14,644 nt of DNA. It comes from Gammaproteobacteria bacterium (GTDB taxonomy: Bacteria > Pseudomonadota > Gammaproteobacteria > Steroidobacterales > Woeseiaceae). Numbering within the stretch: position 1 is the stretch's first letter; every line of letters starts with the position of its first letter. The stretch spans positions 1 to 14,644 of the forward strand of contig JAOUNK010000040.1 in NCBI GenBank assembly GCA_029881015.1. Reading direction: 5' to 3'. Position numbers and translations under genes: made by a program. The notes under the pieces are model-generated. The model ran no database searches and was not told where the DNA came from. It saw nothing but the letters and a program-made list of their open reading frames with translations. Positions 6,662 through 13,138 of the stretch are shown here, in pieces.

Positions 6662-8038
6662 ATGACCATACAGTTACATGACACCCTTAAGGGCAGGAAA
6701 GTCCCGTTCGAGCCCCGCGAGGAGGGGAAGGTGACGATGTACCTGTGCGGACCGACCGTATACAACTTTGCGCACATCGGAAATGCCCGGCCAGCCGTCG
6801 TTTTCGACCTGCTGGCGCGCATCCTGCGACGACGCTACACGTTGACGTTCGCACGAAATATCACGGATGTGGATGACAAGATCATCGCCGCGTCCGGCGA
6901 AACCGGCCAGCCGATCGGGGAGATAACGGCGAAGTTTACGAAGGCCTATAATGACGATATGGGCGCGCTGGGCGTGCAGCCGCCGGACATCGAGCCGCAT
7001 GCAACGCAGCATATCGACGTCATGATCGCGATGATCCAGAAGCTCATCGACGCAGGCCACGCGTATGTGGCTGAGGGTCACGTCCTGTTCGATGTAGCCT
7101 CGCACAAGAAATACGGTGAGCTGTCCAAGCGGGATCTGCGCCAGATGATTGCGGGGTCCCGGGTCGAAGTCGCGCCTTACAAGAAAGCTGCCCAGGACTT
7201 CGTATTGTGGAAGCCCTCGACGCCGGATGTTCCCGGCTGGGATTCCCCTTGGGGACGCGGGCGGCCCGGCTGGCACATCGAGTGCTCGGCTATGGCGGAA
7301 AAGCACCTCGGCGACACGATCGACATTCATGCCGGTGGCCAGGATCTCGTTTTTCCGCATCATGAAAACGAGTGCGCACAGTCGAGTTGCGCGCATGGCG
7401 GCGCGCCGTTTGCGCGCTACTGGTTGCACAACGGCTTCCTGAGCATCGACGAAACCAAGATGTCGAAGTCGCTGGGTAACGTCCAGCTCGTGCACGACCT
7501 GATCGAAACGATTCCCGGCGAAGTCATTCGCCTCGCGTTGCTCGGTGCGCATTATCGCCAGCCGCTGGATTGGTCGGCGGAAACGCTCGCGTCCGCCCGC
7601 CGCCAGCTGGATCGCCTCTACGGTGCCGTGCGTGGCATCAAGGTGTCCGAAAAAGCGCGAGCGGCTGCCGAGGTGCCGGAGGCACTTGTCGCGGCGCTCG
7701 AGGATGACATTAATACGCCCAAGGCAATGGCCGAGTTCTTCGCGCTTGCGCGCTCGCTGAACAAGTCCAACGATCCTGAAGAAATGGAAGCGCTGGCGGC
7801 ACAGATGTACGCGGCAGGTGACCTGCTGGGACTGCTCGGGCACGATCCCGAAAAGTGGTTTGCGGGAAACGTAAGTGGTGACGTTGCCACCGATCACATC
7901 GAAGCGCTCATCGCGAAACGCAATGAAGCTCGCGCCAACAAGGACTGGGCGGCGGCCGATGGCTTCCGCGACCAGCTTACCGAGATGGGTATTACGATCG
8001 AGGACGGGCCCGATGGCACGACCTGGCGGCGGAGCTGA
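6662..8038 (+). CDS. cysS: Cysteinyl-tRNA synthetase
   Basis: CysRS charges tRNA-Cys. It is a class I enzyme that uses a zinc ion to select cysteine. The 458 residues (E. coli 461) carry all four zinc ligands: Cys29 (YLCGPTVY), Cys208 (HIECSAM), His233 and Glu237 (FPHHENE). The ATP motifs are HIGN (38-41, the HIGH position) and KMSKS (266-270). A C-terminal anticodon-binding helical part follows from about 310. The frame is open back to an ATG at 6626, but the family N-terminus fits 6662, which has AGGA at 6655-6658. The inserts HIGNARP, EGHVLFDV, MIAGSRVEVAPYK and SPWGRGRPGWHIECSAM read to me as the alphaproteobacterial type of CysRS rather than the E. coli type with HIGHGR. sufE follows after two bases. 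Confidence 0.97.
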   Translation: MTIQLHDTLKGRKVPFEPREEGKVTMYLCGPTVYNFAHIGNARPAVVFDLLARILRRRYTLTFARNITDVDDKIIAASGETGQPIGEITAKFTKAYNDDMGALGVQPPDIEPHATQHIDVMIAMIQKLIDAGHAYVAEGHVLFDVASHKKYGELSKRDLRQMIAGSRVEVAPYKKAAQDFVLWKPSTPDVPGWDSPWGRGRPGWHIECSAMAEKHLGDTIDIHAGGQDLVFPHHENECAQSSCAHGGAPFARYWLHNGFLSIDETKMSKSLGNVQLVHDLIETIPGEVIRLALLGAHYRQPLDWSAETLASARRQLDRLYGAVRGIKVSEKARAAAEVPEALVAALEDDINTPKAMAEFFALARSLNKSNDPEEMEALAAQMYAAGDLLGLLGHDPEKWFAGNVSGDVATDHIEALIAKRNEARANKDWAAADGFRDQLTEMGITIEDGPDGTTWRRS

Positions 8039-8040
8039 CT

Positions 8041-8466
8041 GTGACCAACGAAATCGCGCAGGCACAAGAGGAACTCATCGCCGACTTCGAACTGTTCGAA
8101 GACTGGATGGACCGCTACCAGTACCTGATCGACCTGGGGCGGCGCCTCCCCGAGTTTCCCGAGGAACTGCGGACGGAAGAAAATCGCATCCGCGGCTGCC
8201 AGTCACAAGTATGGTTCGTGGCCGACAGGAAAGACGGCCGGCTGGAGTTTCGCGCCATTAGCGACGCGGCCATCGTTTCCGGCCTGATCGCGCTGTTGTT
8301 GCGTCTCTACAGCGGCCGCTATCCGCAGGACATACTGGATACGCCACCCGACTTCGTCACCGCGCTGCAGCTCGAGAGCCACCTGAGCCCAACACGCAGC
8401 AACGGCCTGAGTTCGATGCTCCAGGCGATTCGACGCTTCGCGACCGAGGCGGTCGAGGCGGCCTGA
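8041..8466 (+). CDS. sufE: Cysteine desulfuration protein SufE
   Basis: SufE takes the persulfide sulfur from a SufS-type cysteine desulfurase and passes it on for Fe-S cluster assembly. The 141 residues show the family pattern: an N-terminal helical stretch, RYQYLIDLGRRLPEFPEELRTEENRIRGCQSQVW with the acceptor Cys53 in its exposed loop, and a C-terminal SGLIALLLRLYSGRYPQDIL helix region. It uses a GTG start at 8041, supported by GGAG at 8031-8034 with a six-base spacing and by the two-base gap from the cysS stop. No sufS, sufBCD or csd gene is in the window, so its desulfurase partner must be encoded elsewhere. The stop overlaps the yidD start by one base (TGATG). Sharing an operon with cysS links two cysteine-consuming activities. 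Confidence 0.93.
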   Translation: MTNEIAQAQEELIADFELFEDWMDRYQYLIDLGRRLPEFPEELRTEENRIRGCQSQVWFVADRKDGRLEFRAISDAAIVSGLIALLLRLYSGRYPQDILDTPPDFVTALQLESHLSPTRSNGLSSMLQAIRRFATEAVEAA

Positions 8467-8729
8467 TGCCGAATGCCGTCAGCCGAATGCTCGCAAAGCC
8501 GCTGATCGGACTTGTGCGCGCCTATCGCCTGCTGATCTCGCCATGGCTGGGCTCCAATTGCCGTTACCAGCCCACCTGTTCGAGCTATGCGATCGAGGCG
8601 CTGCAGGTTCACGGCGTGCTCAAGGGAGGCTGGCTTGCGTTGCAACGCATCGGTCGGTGTCATCCCTGGGGTGGCTCGGGTTACGATCCGGTGCCGGGTA
8701 CGGAGCAGGGCGACGATGAAGCTGGCTGA
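8466..8729 (+). CDS. yidD: Membrane protein insertion efficiency factor YidD
   Basis: YidD is a small, membrane-associated protein that aids insertion and folding of inner-membrane proteins together with YidC. The 87 residues match the family closely: an amphipathic N-terminal helix (PLIGLVRAYRLLISPWLG, 12-29), then the signature NCRYQPTCSSYAIEAL with Cys32 and Cys38, KGGWLALQRIGRC with Cys65, and HPWGGSGYDPVP. The acidic tail GTEQGDDEAG is probably flexible. The ATG at 8466 overlaps the sufE stop by one base. YidD is normally found between rnpA and yidC near the replication origin. Here it has been separated from them and placed with sufE and an unknown membrane protein, whose start lies inside its last codons. 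Confidence 0.95.
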   Translation: MPNAVSRMLAKPLIGLVRAYRLLISPWLGSNCRYQPTCSSYAIEALQVHGVLKGGWLALQRIGRCHPWGGSGYDPVPGTEQGDDEAG

Positions 8730-9750
8730 CGTCTTTCGCGCGATAGCCTATCCGCTCACTACATCGGCCGTGTTCGTGCCGCTGCTCGTCTTCTGGCTGC
8801 TCACGTCCTTTGCGACCTGGGGTGGTGCGCTGGGCCTGTTCCTGCTGTTCCTCATCCTGCCGGCCGTCTTCCGTTTCCAGATGATCGTCCTCGAGGCTCG
8901 CGGTCGCGGCGTAGAGCCTGCGACACCGGATGTCGAATCCTTCAACTGGTTTGGCAATGCCTGGACTCTGTTTCCCACAGTGGTCTTCGTTTTCGTGACC
9001 TGGGCCGTCGTCGTGACCCTCGAGAATTTCGGAATCGCGTGGGCAATTGTCGTCACGATGCTCGCAGCCGCGCTCATTCCCGCATCCTTCGGCGTCCTTG
9101 CCATTACACGCTCACCCCTGCAGAGCCTGAACCCTGTGGCGCTTTACAGGCTGCTCGAGCGTTGCGGTTCGACCTTGTGGATAGCGTCGGTATTCCTGGT
9201 GATATCCTACGCGCTAAGCGACTTCGCGGGGAGTCTGCCCGCCATGCTCACAAGCTTTGTGCAGCTCTTCCTTACGTTTGCCTTCTTCTCTTTGACCGGC
9301 AGCGTGATTGAACCGCATGACCTTTTTGGCGAGGTCGATATTCCGGCGCCAGTCGAAAAAACCGCCGACGAAATATCGTCCGATGTAGAAAAGGCCCGAA
9401 TCGCCGCGCTCGCGCACGCCTACGGCTTCATCAGTCGCGACAATCGCGCAGGTGGCTTCAAGCATATCCTCGGCGAGATCGAGAAAGATCCGGATCCTGC
9501 CGCTGCGTGGGCCTGGTATTTCGAGCGCATGCTTGGCTGGGAGCAAAAGCAGCACGCCATGTTCTTCGCCCAGGACTACATTCACGACGCGCTGGCGCAT
9601 GGCGAGCACGTTCCTGCGCTCAAGGCGATCATGCGCTGCCGGCTCATCGACGAGAACTTCAAGCCCCGCTATGACGACCTGCCGGCGGCCATCCTCGCCG
9701 CGGAAAACAGCGGAAATTCGGAGCTCGCAACCGTGCTGAAGCAGGGCTGA
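8716..9750 (+). CDS. Unrecognised inner-membrane protein with helical cytoplasmic-type tail
   Basis: I do not recognise this 344-residue protein. The N-terminal 200 residues are strongly hydrophobic, with about six membrane segments near 12-32, 36-58, 82-102, 107-130, 152-171 and 176-198. A charged, helix-rich tail (about 205-344) follows with no obvious catalytic motif. Part of it (EHVPALKAIMRCRLIDENFKP, then ILAAENSGNSELATVL) has the spacing of tetratricopeptide-like helical hairpins. The ATG at 8716 lies 14 bases inside yidD and follows GGAGCAGGG at a five-base spacing. This start removes an otherwise unlikely 43-residue shadow of yidD. Tight overlap with yidD suggests co-expression and perhaps a role in membrane protein biogenesis or quality control, which is inference only. 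Tail helices with polar faces could bind a soluble partner. Confidence 0.88.
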   Translation: MKLADVFRAIAYPLTTSAVFVPLLVFWLLTSFATWGGALGLFLLFLILPAVFRFQMIVLEARGRGVEPATPDVESFNWFGNAWTLFPTVVFVFVTWAVVVTLENFGIAWAIVVTMLAAALIPASFGVLAITRSPLQSLNPVALYRLLERCGSTLWIASVFLVISYALSDFAGSLPAMLTSFVQLFLTFAFFSLTGSVIEPHDLFGEVDIPAPVEKTADEISSDVEKARIAALAHAYGFISRDNRAGGFKHILGEIEKDPDPAAAWAWYFERMLGWEQKQHAMFFAQDYIHDALAHGEHVPALKAIMRCRLIDENFKPRYDDLPAAILAAENSGNSELATVLKQG

Positions 9751-9751
9751 G

Positions 9752-9768
9752 GCGCTACAATAAGCGCT
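9752..9768 (+). promoter_or_regulatory. Candidate promoter and small hairpin directly before the Trm112-like gene
   Basis: TACAAT at 9756-9761 matches the -10 consensus in five of six places and is seven bases from the ATG at 9769, so transcription could begin on the start codon itself. The -35 region is poor. The same bases form an inverted repeat, GCGCT at 9752-9756 and AGCGC at 9763-9767 with a six-base loop. No Shine-Dalgarno sequence is present in the 18-base gap after the previous gene. Confidence 0.3.
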
Positions 9769-10023
9769 ATGGATAAACGTCTACTCACAATTCTGCGCTG
9801 CCCGGTTACGCATAAGGGCCTGTCTGTACTGAAGAAAGACAAACTCGAGAAGGTCAATGCCGCCATCAAGGCAGGCACGCTCGAGAGGCAGGACGGCGTC
9901 AAACTTGCGGAGCCCCTGACCGAAGCCCTGGTCACCGACGACGGCAAACGCGTCTACCCGGTCGACGAGGGTATCCCGGTCCTGCTCGAAGGCGAGTCCA
10001 TTGCGATGGAGCAGCTTGTTTGA
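9769..10023 (+). CDS. Trm112-like / YcaR-related small protein
   Basis: The 84 residues begin MDKRLLTILRCPV and end YPVDEGIPVLLEGESIAMEQL, the two conserved ends of the Trm112/YcaR (UPF0434) family. In eukaryotes and archaea Trm112 is an activating partner of methyltransferases for tRNA, rRNA and release factors. The role of the bacterial forms is poorly defined. This member differs from E. coli YcaR (60 residues): it has one cysteine (Cys11) instead of a zinc-finger set, with THKG where CP-x-C would continue, and an extra charged segment of about 25 residues (29-53) in the middle. The ATG at 9769 has no ribosome site. In many relatives the gene sits with kdsB or lpxK. Here it precedes holA, whose TTG start overlaps its stop. 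Confidence 0.85.
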   Translation: MDKRLLTILRCPVTHKGLSVLKKDKLEKVNAAIKAGTLERQDGVKLAEPLTEALVTDDGKRVYPVDEGIPVLLEGESIAMEQLV

Positions 10024-11024
10024 AGATTCGGGCTAACCAGCTTTCATCACATCTCAAGAACTCGCTTGCTCCCTGCTACCTCATCACCGGTGACGAGCAC
10101 CTGCTGGTATCCGAAGCCGTTGATGAAATTCGTGACGCGGCCAGGGCGCGAGGCTTCGGGACGCGCGAACTGCACGTCGCGACGACCGGATTCGACTGGC
10201 ATTCCCTTGCCGCCTCGACGGGCAACATGTCGCTGTTCGCCGAACAACGCATCGTCGAACTGCGCCTGCCGACAGGCAAGCCGGGCCGCGCGGGCGGGCA
10301 GGCCATCGTCGAGCTGGTCGAGCAAGCCGGTCCCGACTTGCTGTTCATCGTAACCGGCCCGAAGCTCGACGGTGGCGGCACGAATTCGAAGTGGGCGAAG
10401 ACACTGGACCAGAAGGGTGTGAGCCTGCCTGTCTGGCCGATCGGTGTTCGTGAATTACCGGGCTGGATCGCGAACCGCATGCGCCAGGCCGGCCTGCAAC
10501 CCGAACGCGATGCCGTGACCCTGATCGCCGACCGGGTTGAGGGCAACCTGCTCGCGGCGGGTCAGGAAATCGAAAAACTGCGGCTGTTGCTGGGCGCAGG
10601 CAAGGTGACGGCCGAGGACGTTAGCAGGGCCGTGGCCAATAGCAGCCGGTACGATGTCTACCAGCTGGCCGATGCAGCGATCGGCGGCGACGCGCGGCGC
10701 GCGGTGAAAATCCTCGGCGGACTCAGGGCTGAAGGTGTCGAACCCGTTATCGTCATGTGGGCGCTGACACGTGAGTTGCGCACGCTGGCAATGCTCGATG
10801 ATGCCGTTCGCCAGGGGACGGACCTGGGCAGCGCCATGCAATCGGCACGCGTCTGGAACAATCGCCAGGGCCTGCTGCGTAGCTGCATCGGCCGCCACCA
10901 GCACGGCGCCTTTCATCGGATGCTCAAGGCCGGTGGTCGGGCCGATGCCGCAGCCAAGGGGCAGCGCTACGGCGATCCGTGGCAGATGGCGACTGACATC
11001 GTCGTCGGAATGGCCCGCACATGA
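10020..11024 (+). CDS. holA: DNA polymerase III subunit delta
   Basis: HolA (delta) is the clamp-loader subunit that opens the beta sliding clamp during replication. The 334 residues (E. coli 343) follow the family from MKIRANQLSSHLKNSLAPCYLITGDEHLLV, through NMSLFAEQRIVELRLP, PGWIANRMRQAGL and EGNLLAAGQEIEKLRLL, to EGVEPVIVMWALTRELRTL and RVWNNRQGLL. These are the three AAA+-type domains of delta, without Walker motifs as expected for this subunit. The start is a TTG at 10020 that overlaps the previous stop (TTGA). GGAG at 10008-10011 with an eight-base spacing and alignment with the E. coli N-terminus support it. lptE, often found directly upstream of holA, is not here. The stop overlaps nadD in an ATGA. 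Confidence 0.93.
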   Translation: MKIRANQLSSHLKNSLAPCYLITGDEHLLVSEAVDEIRDAARARGFGTRELHVATTGFDWHSLAASTGNMSLFAEQRIVELRLPTGKPGRAGGQAIVELVEQAGPDLLFIVTGPKLDGGGTNSKWAKTLDQKGVSLPVWPIGVRELPGWIANRMRQAGLQPERDAVTLIADRVEGNLLAAGQEIEKLRLLLGAGKVTAEDVSRAVANSSRYDVYQLADAAIGGDARRAVKILGGLRAEGVEPVIVMWALTRELRTLAMLDDAVRQGTDLGSAMQSARVWNNRQGLLRSCIGRHQHGAFHRMLKAGGRADAAAKGQRYGDPWQMATDIVVGMART

Positions 11025-11650
11025 AGCCTGTCGGCGTTTTCGGCGGCACCTTCGATCCGGTCCACTATGGCCATCTGCGGTCAGCCTTTGAGATGTTGCA
11101 GGCGTTGGACTTCGACGAGGTTCGCTTTGTGCCCTGCGGCGATCCGCCGCATCGGGGCATCACGTACGCGAGCGCCGCAGAGCGTTTTCGCCTGGTGCAG
11201 CTGGCAATAGAGGGGCAGGCAGGTTTCGTCGCCGACGATCGCGAGCTCCGCCGGGACGGGCCGTCTTACACGGTTGATACGCTCGCGTCGCTACGCGAGG
11301 AATTTCCAGACCGTTCATTGGGTCTGATAGTAGGTATGGATGCGTTTCTCGGGCTGCCTGGTTGGCACCGTTGGGAAGAGATCCTCGAAATCGCGCATAT
11401 CGTCGTCGCCCACCGGCCGGGCTGGAAAGCGCCGGACATCGGTGTGCTGGGCGAGCTCATCAGTGAGTTTGGCACACACCGGGTCGACGACTTGCACGGA
11501 TCGACGCTGGGGCGCATCCACATACACGCGGTTACGCAACTCGAAATCGCGTCGACAGAAATCAGGGACTTGATTGCCGCCGGTCGCGACCCGCGGTTTC
11601 TCATGCCCGACCGGGTTCGCGACGCGATCCTGGAATCGCGAATCTATTGA
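11021..11650 (+). CDS. nadD: Nicotinate-nucleotide adenylyltransferase NadD
   Basis: NadD adenylates nicotinic acid mononucleotide to deamido-NAD, the step shared by de novo and salvage NAD synthesis. The 209 residues (E. coli 213) hold the nucleotidyltransferase motif GGTFDPVHYGH (8-18) with its two histidines, VPCGDPPHR (38-45) for the pyridine substrate, GPSYTVDTL (80-88), GMDAFLGLPGWHRW (105-118), and LEIASTEIRDLI near the end, which matches the usual ISSTxIR with Ala for the first Ser. The ATG at 11021 overlaps the holA stop by four bases. The order holA-nadD-rsfS-rlmH is conserved in many gammaproteobacteria. The stop is followed by a 62-base structured gap before rsfS. Confidence 0.96.
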   Translation: MKPVGVFGGTFDPVHYGHLRSAFEMLQALDFDEVRFVPCGDPPHRGITYASAAERFRLVQLAIEGQAGFVADDRELRRDGPSYTVDTLASLREEFPDRSLGLIVGMDAFLGLPGWHRWEEILEIAHIVVAHRPGWKAPDIGVLGELISEFGTHRVDDLHGSTLGRIHIHAVTQLEIASTEIRDLIAAGRDPRFLMPDRVRDAILESRIY

Positions 11651-11655
11651 GCGTT

Positions 11656-11716
11656 GCGGGCCGCGGTCCGCCCCCGGAGGAGACAGAGTTTGAGCATTAC
11701 AGAGAACCACGCATGA
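11656..11716 (+). promoter_or_regulatory. Structured rsfS leader with 8-codon mini-ORF
   Basis: The nadD-rsfS gap has three elements in order. First is a GC hairpin, GCGGGC at 11656-11661 and GTCCGC at 11666-11671 (one G-U pair, CGCG loop). Second is a very strong ribosome site, GGAGGAG at 11676-11682. Third, seven bases on, a TTG at 11690 opens the frame MSITENHA and stops at 11714-11716, overlapping the rsfS ATG as ATGA. The strong site is about 30 bases from the rsfS start, too far to serve it directly, and rsfS has only a weak AGAGA of its own. Translation of the mini-ORF could therefore couple to rsfS. Confidence 0.35.
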
Positions 11717-12066
11717 ACAGCGAAGCACTGGCAGACCTGGTCGTAGAGGCCCTGGACGACGTCAAGGGTAAGGATATCGTGCGCCTCGACGTCCGCGACA
11801 TGACGCCCATGACGGACTACATGGTCGTTGCAAGCGGCACATCGAATCGCCATGTCAAAGCGCTGGTCGACAATGTTGCCGAGAAGGCGCGGTCAGCCGG
11901 TCGCCGGCCTATTGGCATCGAGGGCGAGGAAGGGGGCGAGTGGGTGCTGCTTGATCTCCAGGACACCCTTGTGCACGTCATGCTACCCAAAGTGCGGGAG
12001 TTCTATAACCTGGAAAAACTCTGGTCGATCCGTCCGAGCGGGGATGCGGCGGCGACCGACGGCTGA
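11713..12066 (+). CDS. rsfS: Ribosomal silencing factor RsfS
   Basis: RsfS binds ribosomal protein uL14 on the 50S subunit and blocks joining with the 30S, lowering translation in slow growth. From the ATG at 11713 it has 117 residues (E. coli 105), with the family core DVKGKDIVRLDVRDMTPMTDYMVVASGTSNRHVKALVDNV, then IEGEEGGEWVLLDLQDTLVHVMLPKVREFYNLEKLWS, and a short polar tail RPSGDAAATDG. The frame is open back to a TTG at 11647 that overlaps the nadD stop and would add 22 residues (with a PPP run). The family does not have such an extension, so 11713 is preferred. Its neighbours on both sides, nadD and rlmH, are the usual ones. Confidence 0.94.
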   Translation: MNSEALADLVVEALDDVKGKDIVRLDVRDMTPMTDYMVVASGTSNRHVKALVDNVAEKARSAGRRPIGIEGEEGGEWVLLDLQDTLVHVMLPKVREFYNLEKLWSIRPSGDAAATDG

Positions 12067-12069
12067 GCC

Positions 12070-12540
12070 GTGCATATTCGACTACTGGCCGTTGGTGATC
12101 GCCAGCCGTCCTGGGTGGACACGGCCTTCGGCACCTATGCCGAGCGTATCCCGCGCGAATGGAAGTTCCGCCTCGACGTCATACCCACCGTGCGCCGCAA
12201 CAGGAACGACAAGTCACGCCAGGCAATGGAATCCGAAGGCGAGCTGATTCTCGGCAAGCTCGCGCAGGCGGAGCAGATGGTCCTGCTCGATGAGCGCGGC
12301 AAACAGCTGACGAGCAGGGCGCTCGCTGGAAAGCTGTCGGACTGGCAGATCGACGGGCGCGATCTGTGTTTCGTCATTGGCGGTCCCGACGGCGTTTCGG
12401 ACCGCTGCAAGCAGCGCGCCGATTTCACATGGTCCCTGTCGCAGCTGACACTGCCGCACGGGTTGGCACGCGTCCTGTTCGCCGAGCAGCTCTATCGCGC
12501 CCATTCGCTGCATACCGGCCACCCCTACCACCGCGCCTGA
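12070..12540 (+). CDS. rlmH: 23S rRNA (pseudouridine-1915 N3) methyltransferase RlmH
   Basis: RlmH is a small SPOUT (knotted) methyltransferase that methylates pseudouridine 1915 in helix 69 of 23S rRNA on assembled 70S ribosomes. The 156 residues (E. coli 155) show LLAVGDRQPSWVDTAF at the start, DWQIDGRDLCFVIGGPDGVS with the AdoMet-binding GGPDG (104-108), and the C-terminal knot LTLPHGLARVLFAEQLYRAHSLHTGHPYHR. The start is GTG at 12070, three bases after the rsfS stop, chosen because the frame aligns with the E. coli N-terminus there. The ribosome site is weak, so coupling to rsfS is likely. RlmH and RsfS both act on the subunit interface of the ribosome. Confidence 0.95.
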   Translation: MHIRLLAVGDRQPSWVDTAFGTYAERIPREWKFRLDVIPTVRRNRNDKSRQAMESEGELILGKLAQAEQMVLLDERGKQLTSRALAGKLSDWQIDGRDLCFVIGGPDGVSDRCKQRADFTWSLSQLTLPHGLARVLFAEQLYRAHSLHTGHPYHRA

Positions 12541-12550
12541 CCGGACTGTA

Positions 12551-13129
12551 GTGAGTACTCGACCTCGGCTGCATCTTGTCTCCGCTTCGCCGCGCCGCCG
12601 CGAGATACTCACGTCTCTCGACCTCGCTTTCACGGTCGTTCCCGTCGCTGTTGACGAGACGCCGCTCGACAGCGAAACGCCGGGTGAGATGGTGCTGCGA
12701 CTCGCTGTCGCAAAGGCCGGGGCGGCCGCCGTCGAGCCCGGAGACTTCGCCCTGGGCGCCGATACGGCCGTCGTAATTGACGGCAGAGCCCTGGGCAAAC
12801 CGCTCGACGAAGCCGACTGCCTCGCCATGCTGGCGACGCTCTCCGGCCGCTGCCACAAGGTACTGACGGGCGTGGCGCTCGCCGGTGCCAACGGCGTGCG
12901 CACGGCGCTGTCGGAAACGGATGTGTATTTTCGCGAAATCAGCCGCGACGAAGCGCTCGCTTACTGGCAAAGTGGAGAGCCCTGCGACAAAGCGGGCGCC
13001 TACGCCATACAGGGCCTGGGCGGTGCGTTTGTCGAGCGGATCGAGGGCAGCTATTCCGGCGTTGTCGGGCTGCCCGTATTCGAAACCGTGGCACTGCTGA
13101 AAGAAGCAGGCTTCGGCGTGATGACCTGA
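12551..13129 (+). CDS. maf: Maf-family nucleotide pyrophosphatase (YhdE type)
   Basis: Maf proteins hydrolyse canonical and modified nucleoside triphosphates to monophosphates. The YhdE branch prefers dTTP and UTP, and the family has been linked to septum inhibition. The 192 residues (E. coli YhdE 197) carry the nucleotide-binding LVSASPRRREIL (9-20), the catalytic LGADTAV (68-74), LGKPLDEADCLAMLATLSGRCHKVLTGVAL (81-110), and DKAGAYAIQGLGGAFVERIEGSYSGVVGLPV (146-176), the last strongly typical of YhdE. The start is GTG at 12551, with a GGA five bases upstream, ten bases after the rlmH stop. The maf-rng pairing, nine bases apart, is also found in E. coli (yhdE-rng). Confidence 0.94.
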   Translation: MSTRPRLHLVSASPRRREILTSLDLAFTVVPVAVDETPLDSETPGEMVLRLAVAKAGAAAVEPGDFALGADTAVVIDGRALGKPLDEADCLAMLATLSGRCHKVLTGVALAGANGVRTALSETDVYFREISRDEALAYWQSGEPCDKAGAYAIQGLGGAFVERIEGSYSGVVGLPVFETVALLKEAGFGVMT

Positions 13130-13138
13130 CAGATTGCG

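Noticed and set aside
6674..8065. Long minus-strand open frame (463 codons) opposite cysS
   Set aside because: cysS on the plus strand is certain. High GC and codon bias leave the antisense frame open, and its translation has no recognisable motif and is rich in Arg and His.
11647..11712. Upstream TTG start for rsfS overlapping the nadD stop
   Set aside because: It would add 22 residues not seen in RsfS proteins and has a poor ribosome site. It is kept only as an alternative to the ATG at 11713.
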